Shown here piece after piece: positions 45,633 to 53,865 of a DNA stretch of 64,000 bases. The notes beneath the pieces are model-generated. The model was not told where the DNA came from. It worked only from the letters and a program-made list of their open reading frames with translations, and did not search any database. This stretch comes from Palleniella intestinalis (GTDB lineage Bacteria; Bacteroidota; Bacteroidia; Bacteroidales; Bacteroidaceae), in NCBI RefSeq assembly GCF_013166595.1, contig NZ_JABKKG010000006.1:153140-217139 (forward strand). The letters are read 5' to 3'. Made by a program: the position numbers and the translations under genes. The first letter of the stretch is position 1. Each line of letters starts with the position of its first letter.

Positions 45633-46478
45633 ATGAGAAAAATCATCGTTACCGTTGCCCCTGTATGCCATGTGGGCAAGGAAATCCCGACAGAGTGCAA
45701 GAATCCGCTGACACCGGAAGAGATTACGGAGGACGTCGTCAACTGCTACAAGGCAGGGGCGTGCCAAGTGCATCTGCACACACGCGACCTCGAAGGCAAC
45801 CCTACGTTCGAGCTTGACGTGTTCTCCAAGACCATAGGCATGATTCGCGAGCAAGCTCCGGACATCATCATCCAAGGCTCAACGGGAGGACTCTCAACGC
45901 TTTCCCTTGAGCAGCGCTGCGTGAGCCTCAACGTTCCGGAGGTGGAAATAGCATCCCTGAACATGGGTTCAGTGAACTTCGGCGAGACGGTCTATGTCAA
46001 CACAAACCCTGACCTGCGCTATTGGGCACAGCGTCAGAAGGAGGCCGGCGTGGTTCCTGAAATGGAGCTGTTCGACCTTTCGCACGTGGAATGCTGCTCA
46101 CGCCTTGCCGACGAGGGAGTAATACGCCGCCCTCTGCACTACAATTTCTGTGTCGGACCGGGTGCAAGCAGCAACCTTTCCGCCACAGGACGCAACCTTG
46201 CGCTACTCAATGCGCTGGCAGAACCCGGCTCATCGTGGGGCATAAACCACGACTCCATGAAGGATTTCTCTATGCTTGCCTGTGCCATCGGCATGGGAGC
46301 AAACGCCGTACGCGTGGGCTTCGAGGACAGTTTCTACTACGCACCGGGACAGCGTGCGCACACAAACGCCGAACTTGTCGAAAAACTTGTGCAGCTAATC
46401 CGCCTTATGGGCTGTGAGCCGGCTACTCCGGCAGAGGCACGCGAGATGTTGGAGATTGGCACTTACTGGGAAAAATAA
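45633..46478 (+). CDS. BKACE family enzyme (beta-keto acid cleavage, DUF849)
   Basis: 281 aa. The zinc ligands of the family are visible: His47 and His49 in VHLHTRD, and Glu231 in VRVGFED. The GSTGG block and the GxEDs/YY block near the end also fit. BKACE enzymes react a beta-keto acid with acetyl-CoA to give acetoacetate and a new acyl-CoA (3-keto-5-aminohexanoate is the founding substrate). The N-terminal loop VAPVCHVGKEIP differs from the common ALTGA-type sequence, hinting at another substrate. An MFS transporter and an acid-sugar kinase follow. Confidence 0.88.
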   Translation: MRKIIVTVAPVCHVGKEIPTECKNPLTPEEITEDVVNCYKAGACQVHLHTRDLEGNPTFELDVFSKTIGMIREQAPDIIIQGSTGGLSTLSLEQRCVSLNVPEVEIASLNMGSVNFGETVYVNTNPDLRYWAQRQKEAGVVPEMELFDLSHVECCSRLADEGVIRRPLHYNFCVGPGASSNLSATGRNLALLNALAEPGSSWGINHDSMKDFSMLACAIGMGANAVRVGFEDSFYYAPGQRAHTNAELVEKLVQLIRLMGCEPATPAEAREMLEIGTYWEK

Positions 46479-46583
46479 CGCTGTTTCCGGAGCGTATTCC
46501 CTCACCGTTCGGGGTGGTTCCGCAGTGGTGTGCACCGCAGTTGACAAGCCTGCGTGAACAGAGACATGGTATATGCCTTTGCG

Positions 46584-46662
46584 AAAGGTAACATTTCACC
46601 CCATAAAGTGTTACCTTTGACCATGTAAAGTGTTACCTTTTGCATGACAAAGTGTTACCTTT
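46584..46662. repeat. 22-bp phased palindromic array, locus 5
   Basis: Units start at 46584, 46605, 46627 and 46649 (spacing 21, 22, 22): AAAGGTAACATTT, then AAAGTGTTACCTTT three times. Linkers are a constant 8 nt. It splits the BKACE gene from the MFS gene on the same strand. Confidence 0.92.
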
Positions 46663-46751
46663 CACAACGGGCATGGTATGCGCAAGTCACACATAACGCA
46701 TACACACCTGATTAACAGACATATACACCACCACAACAAGCTCCGTGTCTT

Positions 46752-48104
46752 ATGGCAAAAAAGGCTGCAAATGCCACCACTGTCCGTACAGGGAAAGCTC
46801 CGGAAAGAAAAACACCTGACATCATGAGCAAGAAAAACATTATCTTGGTGCTCCTTGTAGTGCTGAGCGTTATCACATTCCTTGACCGCACATGCATCAC
46901 CTTCGCCTCCATGGAAATCAAGGAGGACCTCGGCATAGACCAAAGCGGCTGGGGCTGGGTGATGAGCATCTTCACCCTCTCCTACGGCCTTATGCAGATA
47001 CCTTTGGGCGCACTTGGCGACAAGGTAGGCCACCGTTGGGTGCTGGCATTGATAGTCCTCTGGTGGTCATTGTTCACAGGCTTCACCGGCATGGCAGGCG
47101 GACTGATGTCCATGCTCGCCATACGCTTCTGCTTCGGCATAGGCGAAGCGGGTGCGTCGCCATGCTCCACGAGTGTCATAAGCCGCTGGTTTGAGAAGGA
47201 GAAGGTGGGCAAGGCGCAGGGCTTCGTATGGGCTGCGACACGCCTCGGAGGAGCCGCCGCACCGTTCCTTGTCATCCCTCTTGTGGCAAACCACGGCTGG
47301 CGCTTCTCATTCTATCTGCTCGGAGGCATCGGAGCGATATGGGCGCTGGTGTGGGTCTACACCTACCGTGACAAGACTCATCCCCACCGCACCGTCCGTG
47401 AGCGTCTGCATCAGGCGAACGAGAAGGTGCATATCGGTGCGAGACAGGCTAAACAGGCAAAGAAAATCATAAAGGAGAAGCGCAAGGACATCCCTTGGCG
47501 CGACATCGCTTCCCACCGCCAGTTCTGGATCATCTGCGGCATGTACTTCTTCTACGCCTTCGGTTCGTGGTTCTTTTTCACATGGTTCCCTGAGTTCATG
47601 AAGCAGGGACGCGGCTTCGCTGCCGAAGAATTGAAGTATGCTGTGGCTATACCTTTCATTATGAGCATGTTCGGCAACATCGCCGGCGGTTACCTCACGG
47701 ACAGGCTTACGGCACGTTTCGGCATAAAGGTGGGCAGGAAAGCCCTTGGCACAGTGTGCCTTGCGGTGTCTGCCGTGTGCATGGTACTCGCGGCGTTCAT
47801 ACCGGGAAAGATGGCGGTATTTGTGTTTCTGTCGCTCTGTTTCGGCATTTTCGACCTCATGCTCCCGTCGGCATGGGCACTGTGCATTGACATCGGCAAG
47901 CATTATGCGGGCTTTGTCTCCGGAGCGATGAACACCTTCGGCAACCTCGGCGGCTTCTGCTGCTCGCTGATGTTCGGCTATCTGCTGAAATCAACAGGCA
48001 ACTACAATCTGCCGTTGTACATGATTGCCGCGATGCTTCTGCTCAGTGCGACACTCTTCGCATTCATAAACCCTTCAAAACCAATAGTCACAGAAGATGA
48101 ATAA
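46752..48104 (+). CDS. MFS transporter, anion:cation symporter-like
   Basis: 450 aa, about 12 TM helices. The first TM begins at about residue 28; the start could also be ATG 46824 (MSKKNIILVLL), since the first 24 residues are basic and non-membrane. FLDRTCITFA in TM1 and GDKVGHRWVL between TM2 and TM3 fit the ACS family, whose members import hexuronates, glucarate and other organic anions. A Lys/Arg-rich loop of about 50 residues lies between TM6 and TM7. The kinase gene overlaps its end by 8 bp, so it likely imports the kinase or BKACE pathway substrate. Confidence 0.9.
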   Translation: MAKKAANATTVRTGKAPERKTPDIMSKKNIILVLLVVLSVITFLDRTCITFASMEIKEDLGIDQSGWGWVMSIFTLSYGLMQIPLGALGDKVGHRWVLALIVLWWSLFTGFTGMAGGLMSMLAIRFCFGIGEAGASPCSTSVISRWFEKEKVGKAQGFVWAATRLGGAAAPFLVIPLVANHGWRFSFYLLGGIGAIWALVWVYTYRDKTHPHRTVRERLHQANEKVHIGARQAKQAKKIIKEKRKDIPWRDIASHRQFWIICGMYFFYAFGSWFFFTWFPEFMKQGRGFAAEELKYAVAIPFIMSMFGNIAGGYLTDRLTARFGIKVGRKALGTVCLAVSAVCMVLAAFIPGKMAVFVFLSLCFGIFDLMLPSAWALCIDIGKHYAGFVSGAMNTFGNLGGFCCSLMFGYLLKSTGNYNLPLYMIAAMLLLSATLFAFINPSKPIVTEDE

Positions 48105-49338
48105 GAACACGAAAATGGTTGTCTTCGACGACGACCCGACAGGTATACAGACAGTCCACGGCTGCCTTCTCGTCACCGACTGGAGCGAGGAGAACATCAT
48201 CAAGGCGATGAACGATGAGCAGCCGTTCTTCTATGTGCTCACAAACACTCGCGCACTGACAGCCTCCGAAGCGGAAAGTGTGCTTGAAAGTGCCGTGGAA
48301 GCTGTGCTGAAAGTGAACGAAAAGTCAGGTTACAGACTGATTTGCGTGTCGCGCAGCGACTCCTGTCTTCGCGGTCACTTCCCGTTGGAGACAGACATAA
48401 TCCGACGGACATTGGAGAAGCACGGCATAAACGTATGGCAGCGCACACCGTTCTGCCCTGCGTTCATCGAGAGCGGAAGGGTGACAATCGAGGGCGTTCA
48501 TTACATGAAAGTGCCGTCAGCCTCAGGCATGGCGGGCGAAGAGACGCTTGTCCCTGTGTCGGAAACGGAGTTTGCGCGTGACAATGTCTTTGGCTACAAG
48601 AACGCAAGGCTGACAGACTATATTATAGAAAAAGGTGGAAATCCGGACGATTACGAGATTGTCGATGCTGAAAGTTATGCGGAGCTTGACGCTTTCCGTG
48701 ACAGACTGTTTGCGGAGACAAAGGACTTTGACGGTGCAGTGGTCATCCGCTCTTCGTCGTCTCTTCCACGTTCGATGTCCGGAATCAGTGACAAGCCTTA
48801 TCTTTCGCGTGAGGACCTCGGCATAAAGGGTGACACTCCGGGAGTGTTCATAGTAGGCTCACATGTGAAAAAGACCACCATACAGTTGGAGAATCTGCTC
48901 ACCGCCGGCACAGTCCGTGGCATAGAGCTGCCGATAGAGCGCATCTTGGATGACAAGGAAAGGCTTATGGACGAGACAATCAGCACCATGTCCGCCGTGT
49001 TCCATGACGGCAAATCGCCTGTTGTCTTCACGGCAAGGAAGGAAGTGCGCATCGATGACCCGGAGAAGCGCCAGCATCTCGGCCGGACAGTGTCGGATTT
49101 CCTTGTCGAAATCGTGCGCCGCATGCCCTTCACCCCTGCCTATCTTGTGGCGAAAGGCGGCATAACAAGCCATGACATCCTCACGAAAGGCCTTGCGATA
49201 AAAGTCGGCAGGGTCATGGGACAAGCAATCAACAGTGTCCCGTGTGTCATGGCAGAGAAGTTCGGCTACATCATTTTCCCCGGCAATGTGGGAGGAGAAC
49301 AGTCCCTGCTTGACATACATGAGAAGCTCAAAGCATAA
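48097..49338 (+). CDS. Four-carbon acid sugar kinase family protein (DUF1537)
   Basis: 413 aa. N-terminal domain with VVFDDDPTGIQTVHG and SRSDSCLRGHFPLE, matching the substrate-binding half of DUF1537 kinases. C-terminal nucleotide-binding domain with LVAKGGITSHD, GQAINSVPCVMAE and PGNVGG. Known members phosphorylate erythronate, threonate and related acids. Here the usual partners (an OtnC-type aldolase, PdxA2, a dehydrogenase) are absent; the neighbours are an MFS carrier and a BKACE enzyme. The exact substrate is unknown. Confidence 0.87.
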   Translation: MNKNTKMVVFDDDPTGIQTVHGCLLVTDWSEENIIKAMNDEQPFFYVLTNTRALTASEAESVLESAVEAVLKVNEKSGYRLICVSRSDSCLRGHFPLETDIIRRTLEKHGINVWQRTPFCPAFIESGRVTIEGVHYMKVPSASGMAGEETLVPVSETEFARDNVFGYKNARLTDYIIEKGGNPDDYEIVDAESYAELDAFRDRLFAETKDFDGAVVIRSSSSLPRSMSGISDKPYLSREDLGIKGDTPGVFIVGSHVKKTTIQLENLLTAGTVRGIELPIERILDDKERLMDETISTMSAVFHDGKSPVVFTARKEVRIDDPEKRQHLGRTVSDFLVEIVRRMPFTPAYLVAKGGITSHDILTKGLAIKVGRVMGQAINSVPCVMAEKFGYIIFPGNVGGEQSLLDIHEKLKA

Positions 49339-49354
49339 GTGTTTATGCACAAAC

Positions 49355-49386
49355 AATCCCCACCGACAATGAAGCCGGTGGGGATT
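49355..49386 (+). terminator. Terminator of the BKACE/MFS/kinase operon
   Basis: AATCCCCACCG (49355-49365) and CGGTGGGGATT (49376-49386), perfect 11 bp, 16 bp after the kinase stop. Confidence 0.8.
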
Positions 49387-49445
49387 TGCCTTATTCAATA
49401 GTACTGAAAAAACGATGATATGTGCTTTATTTTCTCGTTTTATGC

Positions 49446-49475
49446 TTTGAATCATCTATATTTTTATTATCTTTG
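49446..49475 (+). promoter_or_regulatory. Promoter of the HEPN/MNT operon
   Basis: TTTG (49446-49449), 18 bp, TATCTTTG (49468-49475), 37 bp before the ATG. Confidence 0.8.
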
Positions 49476-49512
49476 CAAAAGATTATTGTGATTATCTTAA
49501 CATCATACAGTT

Positions 49513-49938
49513 ATGGAACGATGGGAGCAACGATTAGGGAATTACCGCAAAGCACTAAGCAGGCTGGCGGAGATTGTGAATGAAAGCAAGTCACGGACTC
49601 TTAACGAGTTCGAGAAAGACTGTATAGTGAAACGATTTGAATTCACACATGAGACCGCATGGCGACTTATGAAATGTTATGCAGAATACCAAGGACGGCA
49701 GGACATAGGCGGTTCAAGGGATGCCACAAGACATGCTTTTGACATGGGACTCATTACTGATGCAGAGACATGGATGGACATGATAAAGTGGAGAAATGAG
49801 ACTGCACATAATTATAATGGTGAGATAGCCCAAGAAGCGATAAGCCGTATAGTCAATGATTTCTTTCCATTGATGGTCGCTTTCCTGAAAAGAATGGAAA
49901 AACTCTCAACGACATCGCCAACAGATATGTTTCTCTAA
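49513..49938 (+). CDS. HEPN-domain protein, HepT-like toxin (HI0074 family)
   Basis: 141 aa, helical, of the nucleotidyltransferase-substrate-binding (HI0074) family. It carries the R-x4-H-x-Y motif exactly: Arg94, His99, Tyr101 in RNETAHNY. In studied HepT/MntA systems, HEPN is an RNase toxin and the partner MNT adenylylates the Tyr to neutralise it. The MNT gene follows 15 bp later, in the same operon. Whether this copy is an active toxin cannot be read from sequence, but the catalytic and target residues are intact. Confidence 0.9.
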   Translation: MERWEQRLGNYRKALSRLAEIVNESKSRTLNEFEKDCIVKRFEFTHETAWRLMKCYAEYQGRQDIGGSRDATRHAFDMGLITDAETWMDMIKWRNETAHNYNGEIAQEAISRIVNDFFPLMVAFLKRMEKLSTTSPTDMFL

Positions 49939-49953
49939 AAACAGTACAAGGCT

Positions 49954-50259
49954 ATGTATGGATTCAGTGAGCGTAACATTCTGGAGATGAACGACATATT
50001 CTCTTCTATACCGAACATCGCGGAAGTGGTGCTGTATGGTTCGAGGGCAAAAGGCAACAACCGTCAAGCCTCTGATGTGGACATAACCCTGAAAGGCGAA
50101 AACCTTACACGGCGGGACTTGCTGGAGCTGGACGACAAGCTCCATTACTCCTATCTTCCTTTTTTCTTTGACACCAGTATCTTCAATGAAATAACAAACA
50201 AAGAACTCATAGCCGACATAAACAAAGACGGCGTTACCATATATCGCAAAGGATTCTGA
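49954..50259 (+). CDS. MNT-domain nucleotidyltransferase, MntA-like antitoxin
   Basis: 101 aa minimal nucleotidyltransferase (HI0073 family). The active-site motif GSX10DXD is exact: Gly29-Ser30 and Asp41-x-Asp43 in GSRAKGNNRQASDVD. It pairs with the HEPN protein encoded just upstream. In characterised systems the enzyme transfers AMP to the HEPN tyrosine. Confidence 0.9.
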   Translation: MYGFSERNILEMNDIFSSIPNIAEVVLYGSRAKGNNRQASDVDITLKGENLTRRDLLELDDKLHYSYLPFFFDTSIFNEITNKELIADINKDGVTIYRKGF

Positions 50260-50290
50260 CGACATATTGCTCCCATTTTTTATAAAAACT

Positions 50291-50330
50291 CTAAAGGCAT
50301 TAAAGTCCCTAACAACCTTAATGCCTTTAG
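50291..50330 (-). terminator. Terminator of xerD
   Basis: CTAAAGGCATTAA (50291-50303) pairs perfectly with TTAATGCCTTTAG (50318-50330). On the minus strand it is followed by AGTTTTTATAAAAAA. It also lies between convergent genes. Confidence 0.85.
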
Positions 50331-50340
50331 AAAAGCCCTT

Positions 50341-51294
50341 TCAAAGCCCCTCGCCCTGAGAGTATTTGATGTTTCTCGGATGACAGTTTATTATGTCCTC
50401 GCGCAGCCGTGACATATCAAGATGCGTGTAAATCTCGGTGGTGCCAATCTTTTCGTGTCCCAACATAGCTTGTATGGAACGGAGGTCGGCACCACCTTCC
50501 AACAGGCATGTGGCGAAGGAATGGCGCAGAGTGTGCGGGGAAATGGTCTTCTTTATGCCGGCTTCCACGCCGAGACGCTTTATCATTATGAGAATCATGG
50601 TGCGCGTAAGGTGAGCACCGCGACGGTTCAGGAACACGTAGTTCTGCTCGCCGGGCTTTATCTTCATCGCGTTACGGTCAATGAACCAATACCTTAGTTC
50701 CTGTATCGCACGCGGCGAGATTGGCACAAGGCGTTCCTTGTCGCCCTTTCCGATGACACGGATGAAGCCTTCGTCAAGGTAAAGATTGGACAACTGCAGG
50801 TTTACAAGTTCCGAAACGCGCAGTCCGCAAGAGAAAAGCATCTCGACAATCGCCTTGTTGCGCTGCCCCTCAGGTTGCGAAAGGTCTATGGCAGCCTCAA
50901 GCATGTCTATCTCTTCCACGCTCAGCACCTCAGGAAGATGCTCTCCCTGAGTGGGCGAATCAAGAAGTTCCGTAGGGTCCTGCACTATGAATCCGTCGAG
51001 CAAAAGGAACTTATAAAATGTCCGTATGCCACTGAGAATCCTTGATTGTGAACGCGCTGAGATGCCGAGGTCAAACAATGAGGCAAGGAAAGCCTGAAGG
51101 TCCTGCAGCGTGACCTTCAGCAACGACTTGCTTTCCGCTGCTCCTTCACCGCCTTTTTCTGACGAAATGAAAGACTGGAGTTTGTCGATATCCCTCATGT
51201 AAGCATCCATCGTATGCTCTGAATATGAACGCTCAAGACGAAGATAACGGCGGAAACGTTTCGTTATTTCTTTATTATTGTTTGCTTTTTCCAT
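50341..51294 (-). CDS. xerD: Site-specific tyrosine recombinase XerD
   Basis: 317 aa. N-terminal SAM-like core-binding domain (about 10-105) and C-terminal catalytic domain. Catalytic set: Arg159 (CGLRVSEL), Lys183, His254 and Arg257 (HTLRHSFA), His280 (LGHEKIGTT) and Tyr289. With XerC it resolves chromosome dimers at dif. The chromosomal context (beside aroQ, with no cargo genes) argues for the housekeeping enzyme rather than a mobile-element integrase. The ATG lies within the aroQ promoter region. Confidence 0.9.
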   Translation of the reverse strand: MEKANNNKEITKRFRRYLRLERSYSEHTMDAYMRDIDKLQSFISSEKGGEGAAESKSLLKVTLQDLQAFLASLFDLGISARSQSRILSGIRTFYKFLLLDGFIVQDPTELLDSPTQGEHLPEVLSVEEIDMLEAAIDLSQPEGQRNKAIVEMLFSCGLRVSELVNLQLSNLYLDEGFIRVIGKGDKERLVPISPRAIQELRYWFIDRNAMKIKPGEQNYVFLNRRGAHLTRTMILIMIKRLGVEAGIKKTISPHTLRHSFATCLLEGGADLRSIQAMLGHEKIGTTEIYTHLDMSRLREDIINCHPRNIKYSQGEGL

Positions 51295-51311
51295 TTATTT
51301 TATTACCTTTG
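51281..51311 (+). promoter_or_regulatory. Promoter of aroQ, overlapping the xerD start
   Basis: TTTG (51281-51284), 19 bp, TACCTTTG (51304-51311). The -33 box lies within the first codons of xerD on the other strand. Confidence 0.7.
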
Positions 51312-51383
51312 CAAAAAGATTATGTTACACCAGTGCTGTCATATTTGCCTTATTACCGTGATATGGCACGCGCCGAAACATAA

Positions 51384-51414
51384 TGCAAAAATACAAAAAA
51401 TAAGTCATAAAACA
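51384..51414 (-). promoter_or_regulatory. Promoter of xerD
   Basis: On the minus strand TTTG (51414-51411), 19 bp, TATTTTTG (51391-51384), 90 bp before ATG 51294. The two divergent promoters therefore cross over. Confidence 0.65.
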
Positions 51415-51436
51415 AACTCCGCAGATAATAAAAAAG

Positions 51437-51856
51437 ATGAAAATCCTTATTCTTAACGGTCCAAACCTCAATCTTCTCGGTGTGCGTGAGCCGGGAATCT
51501 ACGGCAGCATGTCCTTCGAAGAGTATGTCCCCAAACTCAAATCGATGTTCCCGGAGATAGAGTTGGAGTATTTCCAGAGCAACATCGAGGGCGTGATGAT
51601 TGACAAAATCCAGGAGGTAGGGTTCTCCTACGACGGCATAGTGCTCAACGCCGGCGCCTACACCCATACCTCCGTAGCTCTCCACGACTGCATCCGCGCC
51701 GTGAAAACTCCCGTCATCGAGGTGCATATCTCTAATGTCCACACTCGCGAAGAGTTCCGCCACCACTCCATGATTTCCGCTGCCTGCAAGGGCGTAATAT
51801 GCGGTTTCGGACTCGATTCCTATCGTCTCGCAATCTCAGCACTCGCAAATGGCTAA
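51437..51856 (+). CDS. aroQ: Type II 3-dehydroquinate dehydratase
   Basis: 139 aa, family length. GPNLNLLGVREPGIYG holds the catalytic Tyr22; NAGAYTHTS, EVHISN with catalytic His97, and REEFRHHS complete the active site. It converts 3-dehydroquinate to 3-dehydroshikimate in aromatic amino-acid synthesis. The O-methyltransferase gene overlaps its end by 8 bp. Confidence 0.97.
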   Translation: MKILILNGPNLNLLGVREPGIYGSMSFEEYVPKLKSMFPEIELEYFQSNIEGVMIDKIQEVGFSYDGIVLNAGAYTHTSVALHDCIRAVKTPVIEVHISNVHTREEFRHHSMISAACKGVICGFGLDSYRLAISALANG

Positions 51857-52529
51857 GTCAAAGACACAAGACCCGAACCATACGACACTTGACGGCGAGG
51901 CGGCTCTTGACAGTTACGTCATAGGACACAGTGACCCGGAACCGGAATATCTCTACCGGCTGTGGCGCGCCACTAATGTCCACATGCTCCATGGGCGTAT
52001 GGCAAGTGGGCATCTGCAGGGCAGACTGTTGAAAATACTTGTGCAAATGGTCCGACCGAAGAGGGTTATCGAGGTGGGAACATTCTCCGGTTACTCCGCC
52101 TTGTGCATGGCTGAAGGGCTTGATGCGGAAGGACATCTGTGGACATTCGAGATAAACGACGAGCAGGAGGATTTCACCCGACCGTGGATAGAGCAGTCGC
52201 CGTGGGCGGACAAGGTGACGTTCATCATCGGCGATGCTGCCACAGAGGCGCAGAAAGTGGGTGAGATGTTCGACATGGCATTCATAGACGGCGACAAACG
52301 CACATACATCGAGACCTACGAAGCGTTGCTTCCGTTGATGTCACCGGGTGCGTTCATCCTTGCCGACAACACTCTTTGGGACGGCCATGTCATAGACCCG
52401 GAGTACCAACGCGACAGACAGACGCAGGGCATCCGCGCCTTCAACGACCACATAGCGGCAGACAACAGGGTAACACGCGTCATCCTTCCTCTGCGCGACG
52501 GTCTTACAATAATCCGCAAGAACCTATAA
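51849..52529 (+). CDS. SAM-dependent O-methyltransferase (CCoAOMT-like)
   Basis: 226 aa. SAM-binding motif VIEVGTFSGYSALCMAEGL, then AFIDGDKRTYIETYEALLPLM, and the metal-binding DNTLW block near the end, as in the caffeoyl-CoA O-methyltransferase-like family. It methylates a catechol-type or other hydroxylated small molecule; the substrate is unknown. Translationally coupled to aroQ. A 9-bp array follows its stop. Confidence 0.9.
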   Translation: MAKSKTQDPNHTTLDGEAALDSYVIGHSDPEPEYLYRLWRATNVHMLHGRMASGHLQGRLLKILVQMVRPKRVIEVGTFSGYSALCMAEGLDAEGHLWTFEINDEQEDFTRPWIEQSPWADKVTFIIGDAATEAQKVGEMFDMAFIDGDKRTYIETYEALLPLMSPGAFILADNTLWDGHVIDPEYQRDRQTQGIRAFNDHIAADNRVTRVILPLRDGLTIIRKNL

Positions 52530-52532
52530 TTC

Positions 52533-52582
52533 CGACAGTATTGTCAGTATTGTCAATTCTGTCAGTACTGACAATACTGACC
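52533..52582. repeat. 9-bp-period self-complementary array, locus C
   Basis: Six units start at 52533, 52542, 52551, 52560, 52569 and 52578, all exactly 9 bp apart, built on TGTCA/TGACA with words like TGTCAGTAT. A perfect 13-bp inverted repeat (52543-52555 and 52569-52581) encloses 13 nt, the same geometry as locus A. It ends 26 bp before the next ATG. Confidence 0.9.
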
Positions 52583-52607
52583 CCAAAACCTTATAACCCA
52601 ACAACCC

Positions 52608-53807
52608 ATGCGAACAGCAATCATCGGAGCCGGTGCAGCCGGCTGCTTCTGTGCGATAACCCTCAAGCGAAGGTTTCCCGACTCTGAAGTGTGCGTTTAC
52701 GAAAGCGGCACACGCCCATTGGCGAAGGTTGCCATAACGGGCGGTGGCAGATGCAACCTCACAAACTCTTTCAACGCTGTGCGGAGCATAGAGAGCGTGT
52801 ACCCTCGCGGTGCACGACTCATGAAGAGAGCCTTGAAAACATTCTCGCACAACGCCACGATGCAATGGTTCGAGGATGAGGGAGTGCGCCTTGTCGTGCA
52901 GGAGGACAACTGCGTTTTCCCTGCCTCTCAGGACGCAATGGAGATTGTCCTGACGCTCACAAGGCTTATGGAAAACCTCGGAGTGAAGCTGATTCTAAAC
53001 CACAGAGTCACTGATTTGCAAGATATTATGTCAGACTACGACAACGTTGTCGTGACGACAGGCGGCGCTCCGAAGCCTTCCGGACTCTCCTTTCTTGACT
53101 CCCTCGAACTCGAAAGGGTAGCTCCCGTGCCGGCATTGTTCACGTTCAACGTCAACGACAAGGCACTGCACGAACTCATGGGAACGGTCGTCGAGCATGC
53201 CACATGCAAACTCTGCGGCACAAAACTCCAGTCTTCAGGTCCTTTGCTCATAACCCATTGGGGACTTTCCGGCCCTGCCATACTGCGCCTTTCGTCCTAC
53301 AGTGCGCGACTTCTTGCCGAGAAAGACTACGAGGCGGATGTCTGCATCGGCTGGCTTGGCGAGCAGAAAGAGCAGGAGACTGTGGCAGAACTGCACAACT
53401 ACCGTGACAACAACCGCCAAAAACAGCTGTCAAGCGTCTACCCGGCCGCATTGAACCAACGCCTGTGGTGCTACCTTCTGCAGCGTGCAGGGCTTTCCCC
53501 GACAAAGAAATGGATGGAAATCGGCGACAAGCAGCTTAACCGTCTCGCCACCGTACTGACAAGCGACACGCACCACATAGCAGGGCGTGGCACGTTCAAG
53601 GAGGAGTTTGTCACCTGCGGAGGCATAGCCCTGAGCAACATAAAACCCGGCACTCTTGAATCACGCCGCTACCCCGGACTCTACTTTGCAGGGGAAGTCC
53701 TTGATGTGGACGCTGTCACTGGAGGCTTCAACCTTCAGGCTGCATGGACAATGGGCTATATTGTCGCCAACAGTATCGGCAGGGAAAACACAGAAAAACA
53801 AGCCTGA
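52608..53807 (+). CDS. HI0933/BaiN-type FAD-dependent oxidoreductase
   Basis: 399 aa. N-terminal FAD Rossmann motif AIIGAGAAG, then the family hallmark GGGRCNLTN. The C-terminus GEVLDVDAVTGGFNLQAAWTMGY closes the FAD domain. Family HI0933 includes BaiN and many uncharacterised flavoproteins. The substrate is unknown. It follows the O-methyltransferase gene, separated by the 9-bp array. Confidence 0.9.
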   Translation: MRTAIIGAGAAGCFCAITLKRRFPDSEVCVYESGTRPLAKVAITGGGRCNLTNSFNAVRSIESVYPRGARLMKRALKTFSHNATMQWFEDEGVRLVVQEDNCVFPASQDAMEIVLTLTRLMENLGVKLILNHRVTDLQDIMSDYDNVVVTTGGAPKPSGLSFLDSLELERVAPVPALFTFNVNDKALHELMGTVVEHATCKLCGTKLQSSGPLLITHWGLSGPAILRLSSYSARLLAEKDYEADVCIGWLGEQKEQETVAELHNYRDNNRQKQLSSVYPAALNQRLWCYLLQRAGLSPTKKWMEIGDKQLNRLATVLTSDTHHIAGRGTFKEEFVTCGGIALSNIKPGTLESRRYPGLYFAGEVLDVDAVTGGFNLQAAWTMGYIVANSIGRENTEKQA

Positions 53808-53865
53808 CAACAGCACAAAGCCGGCAATATAATCATAACAAACAACAAACATTATACAGAAAAAG

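Noticed and set aside
50341..51294. Tyrosine recombinase as a mobile-element integrase
   Set aside because: Sequence and length fit XerD; no attachment repeats, cargo genes or tRNA are adjacent.
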